A stretch of 7,681 bases of DNA. Source: an uncultured Haloferula sp. Its GTDB lineage: Bacteria; Verrucomicrobiota; Verrucomicrobiae; Verrucomicrobiales; Akkermansiaceae. The stretch spans positions 1 to 7,681 of the forward strand of contig CAMPGU010000196.1 in the NCBI GenBank assembly GCA_946885645.1. The letters are read 5' to 3'. Both the position numbers and the translations under genes were made by a program. Positions 7,162-7,681 of the stretch are shown one piece after another. The notes under the pieces were generated by a model. That model was not told the origin of the DNA. It ran no database searches and saw nothing but the letters and a program-made list of their open reading frames with translations. Position 1 is the stretch's first letter. Each line of letters starts with the position of its first letter.

Positions 7162-7681
7162 GGGTCTTGGGTTCCGGCGAGCTTGGCTTCTTGGGTATCC
7201 ACCGGTTCGGTGGGCGTGAGATTCATATGGGCGGCCACGCGGGTGCCGATCTTCGCGAAGACCGGCGCGGCAATGGTGCCGCCGTAGCGGTTGACTTTGG
7301 TGGTGCTGGGGTCGTCGATCACGACCACGCAGACAAAAGCGGGATCCTCCGCCGGCATCATCCCCGCGAAGGACACGGTGACATGCCCCTTCTGGTAATC
7401 CCCGCCCCCGGCCCGTCTCGCCGTCCCGGTCTTTCCACCGACCTTGTAGCCGGGCACCGCCGCGAGCTTCGCCGTACCGCCGGGTCCTACGACCTTCTCC
7501 AGCGCCTTTCGCATTGATTTCGCCACCTCGGGGCGCAGCACCGTGGAAATCACTTCCGGAGGATAGCTCTCGACGACCGTTCCGTCGTTCGCGATCACGG
7601 ATTTCACGATGTGCGGCTTGCGGAGCTTCCCATCGCCGGCGACGACGCAATAGGCGGACGCCACTTGAAGCGGGGTGACGG
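7158..7681 (-). CDS. ftsI: Peptidoglycan D,D-transpeptidase FtsI (class B PBP), C-terminal end only
   Basis: FtsI (PBP3) cross-links septal peptidoglycan from the extracytoplasmic side of the inner membrane and partners with FtsW. The window holds only the last 173 residues, entering at VTPLQVASAYCVVAG, a conserved stretch of the transpeptidase fold. The third active-site motif is visible as KTGT at bases 7422-7433, within GYKVGGKTGTARR. FAGMMPAEDPAF and RYGGTIAAPVF follow, as is usual for this family. The SxxK and SxN motifs must lie upstream, outside the window. The chain ends about 87 residues after KTGT without a PASTA domain, unlike Gram-positive PBP2x/SpoVD types. A run of about 20 hydrophilic residues closes the protein. 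The stop TGA overlaps the murE GTG start. FtsI is preferred over other class B PBPs because it lies directly before murE; a different family member in that slot cannot be fully excluded. Confidence 0.95.
   Translation of the reverse strand, partial: VTPLQVASAYCVVAGDGKLRKPHIVKSVIANDGTVVESYPPEVISTVLRPEVAKSMRKALEKVVGPGGTAKLAAVPGYKVGGKTGTARRAGGGDYQKGHVTVSFAGMMPAEDPAFVCVVVIDDPSTTKVNRYGGTIAAPVFAKIGTRVAAHMNLTPTEPVDTQEAKLAGTQDP

Noticed and set aside
7162..7650. Upstream extension of the murE frame into ftsI
   Set aside because: It would give MurE 163 extra residues, mostly Arg/Gly-rich and without homology, inside the ftsI coding region. The GTG at 7161 gives the standard MurE length.

Overview
This window is one uninterrupted block of a division and cell wall (dcw) cluster, read entirely from the minus strand. 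In transcription order, from high to low coordinates, it contains ftsI (3' end only), murE, murF, mraY, murD, a membrane-anchored protein with two LysM domains, and ftsW (5' part only). There are no RNA genes, mobile elements, repeats or CRISPR arrays that I can see. No non-coding stretch is longer than 19 bases.

The DNA is GC-rich and the proteins have a Gram-negative, diaminopimelate-type character: MurE carries the DNPR motif. A LysM protein gene sits between murD and ftsW. I recall the same slot being filled by a gene annotated nlpD in Chlamydiae. Together with the overall protein flavour, this suggests the PVC superphylum, most likely Verrucomicrobiota (a Luteolibacter-like or related lineage). 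That assignment is inference from gene order and motif style, not from a marker gene.

The genes work together as follows. MurE adds the third residue of the stem peptide to UDP-MurNAc-dipeptide. MurF then adds D-Ala-D-Ala, and MraY transfers the phospho-MurNAc-pentapeptide to undecaprenyl phosphate to give lipid I. MurD catalyses the earlier D-Glu addition. FtsW (glycan polymerase) and FtsI (transpeptidase) use the finished lipid II at the division septum. The LysM protein probably binds peptidoglycan from a membrane anchor and may belong to the same septal machinery.

Gene packing is very tight: ftsI/murE overlap as GTGA, murE/murF as ATGA and mraY/murD as TGATG. The remaining gaps are 3 bases (murF-mraY), 10 bases (murD-lysM) and 19 bases (lysM-ftsW). 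None of the six visible starts has a convincing Shine-Dalgarno sequence. The whole block is probably one transcript with a promoter outside the window. The most interesting items are the LysM protein, an enlarged MraY extracytoplasmic loop, and the lack of ribosome binding sites. I found no evidence of a wholly new system.
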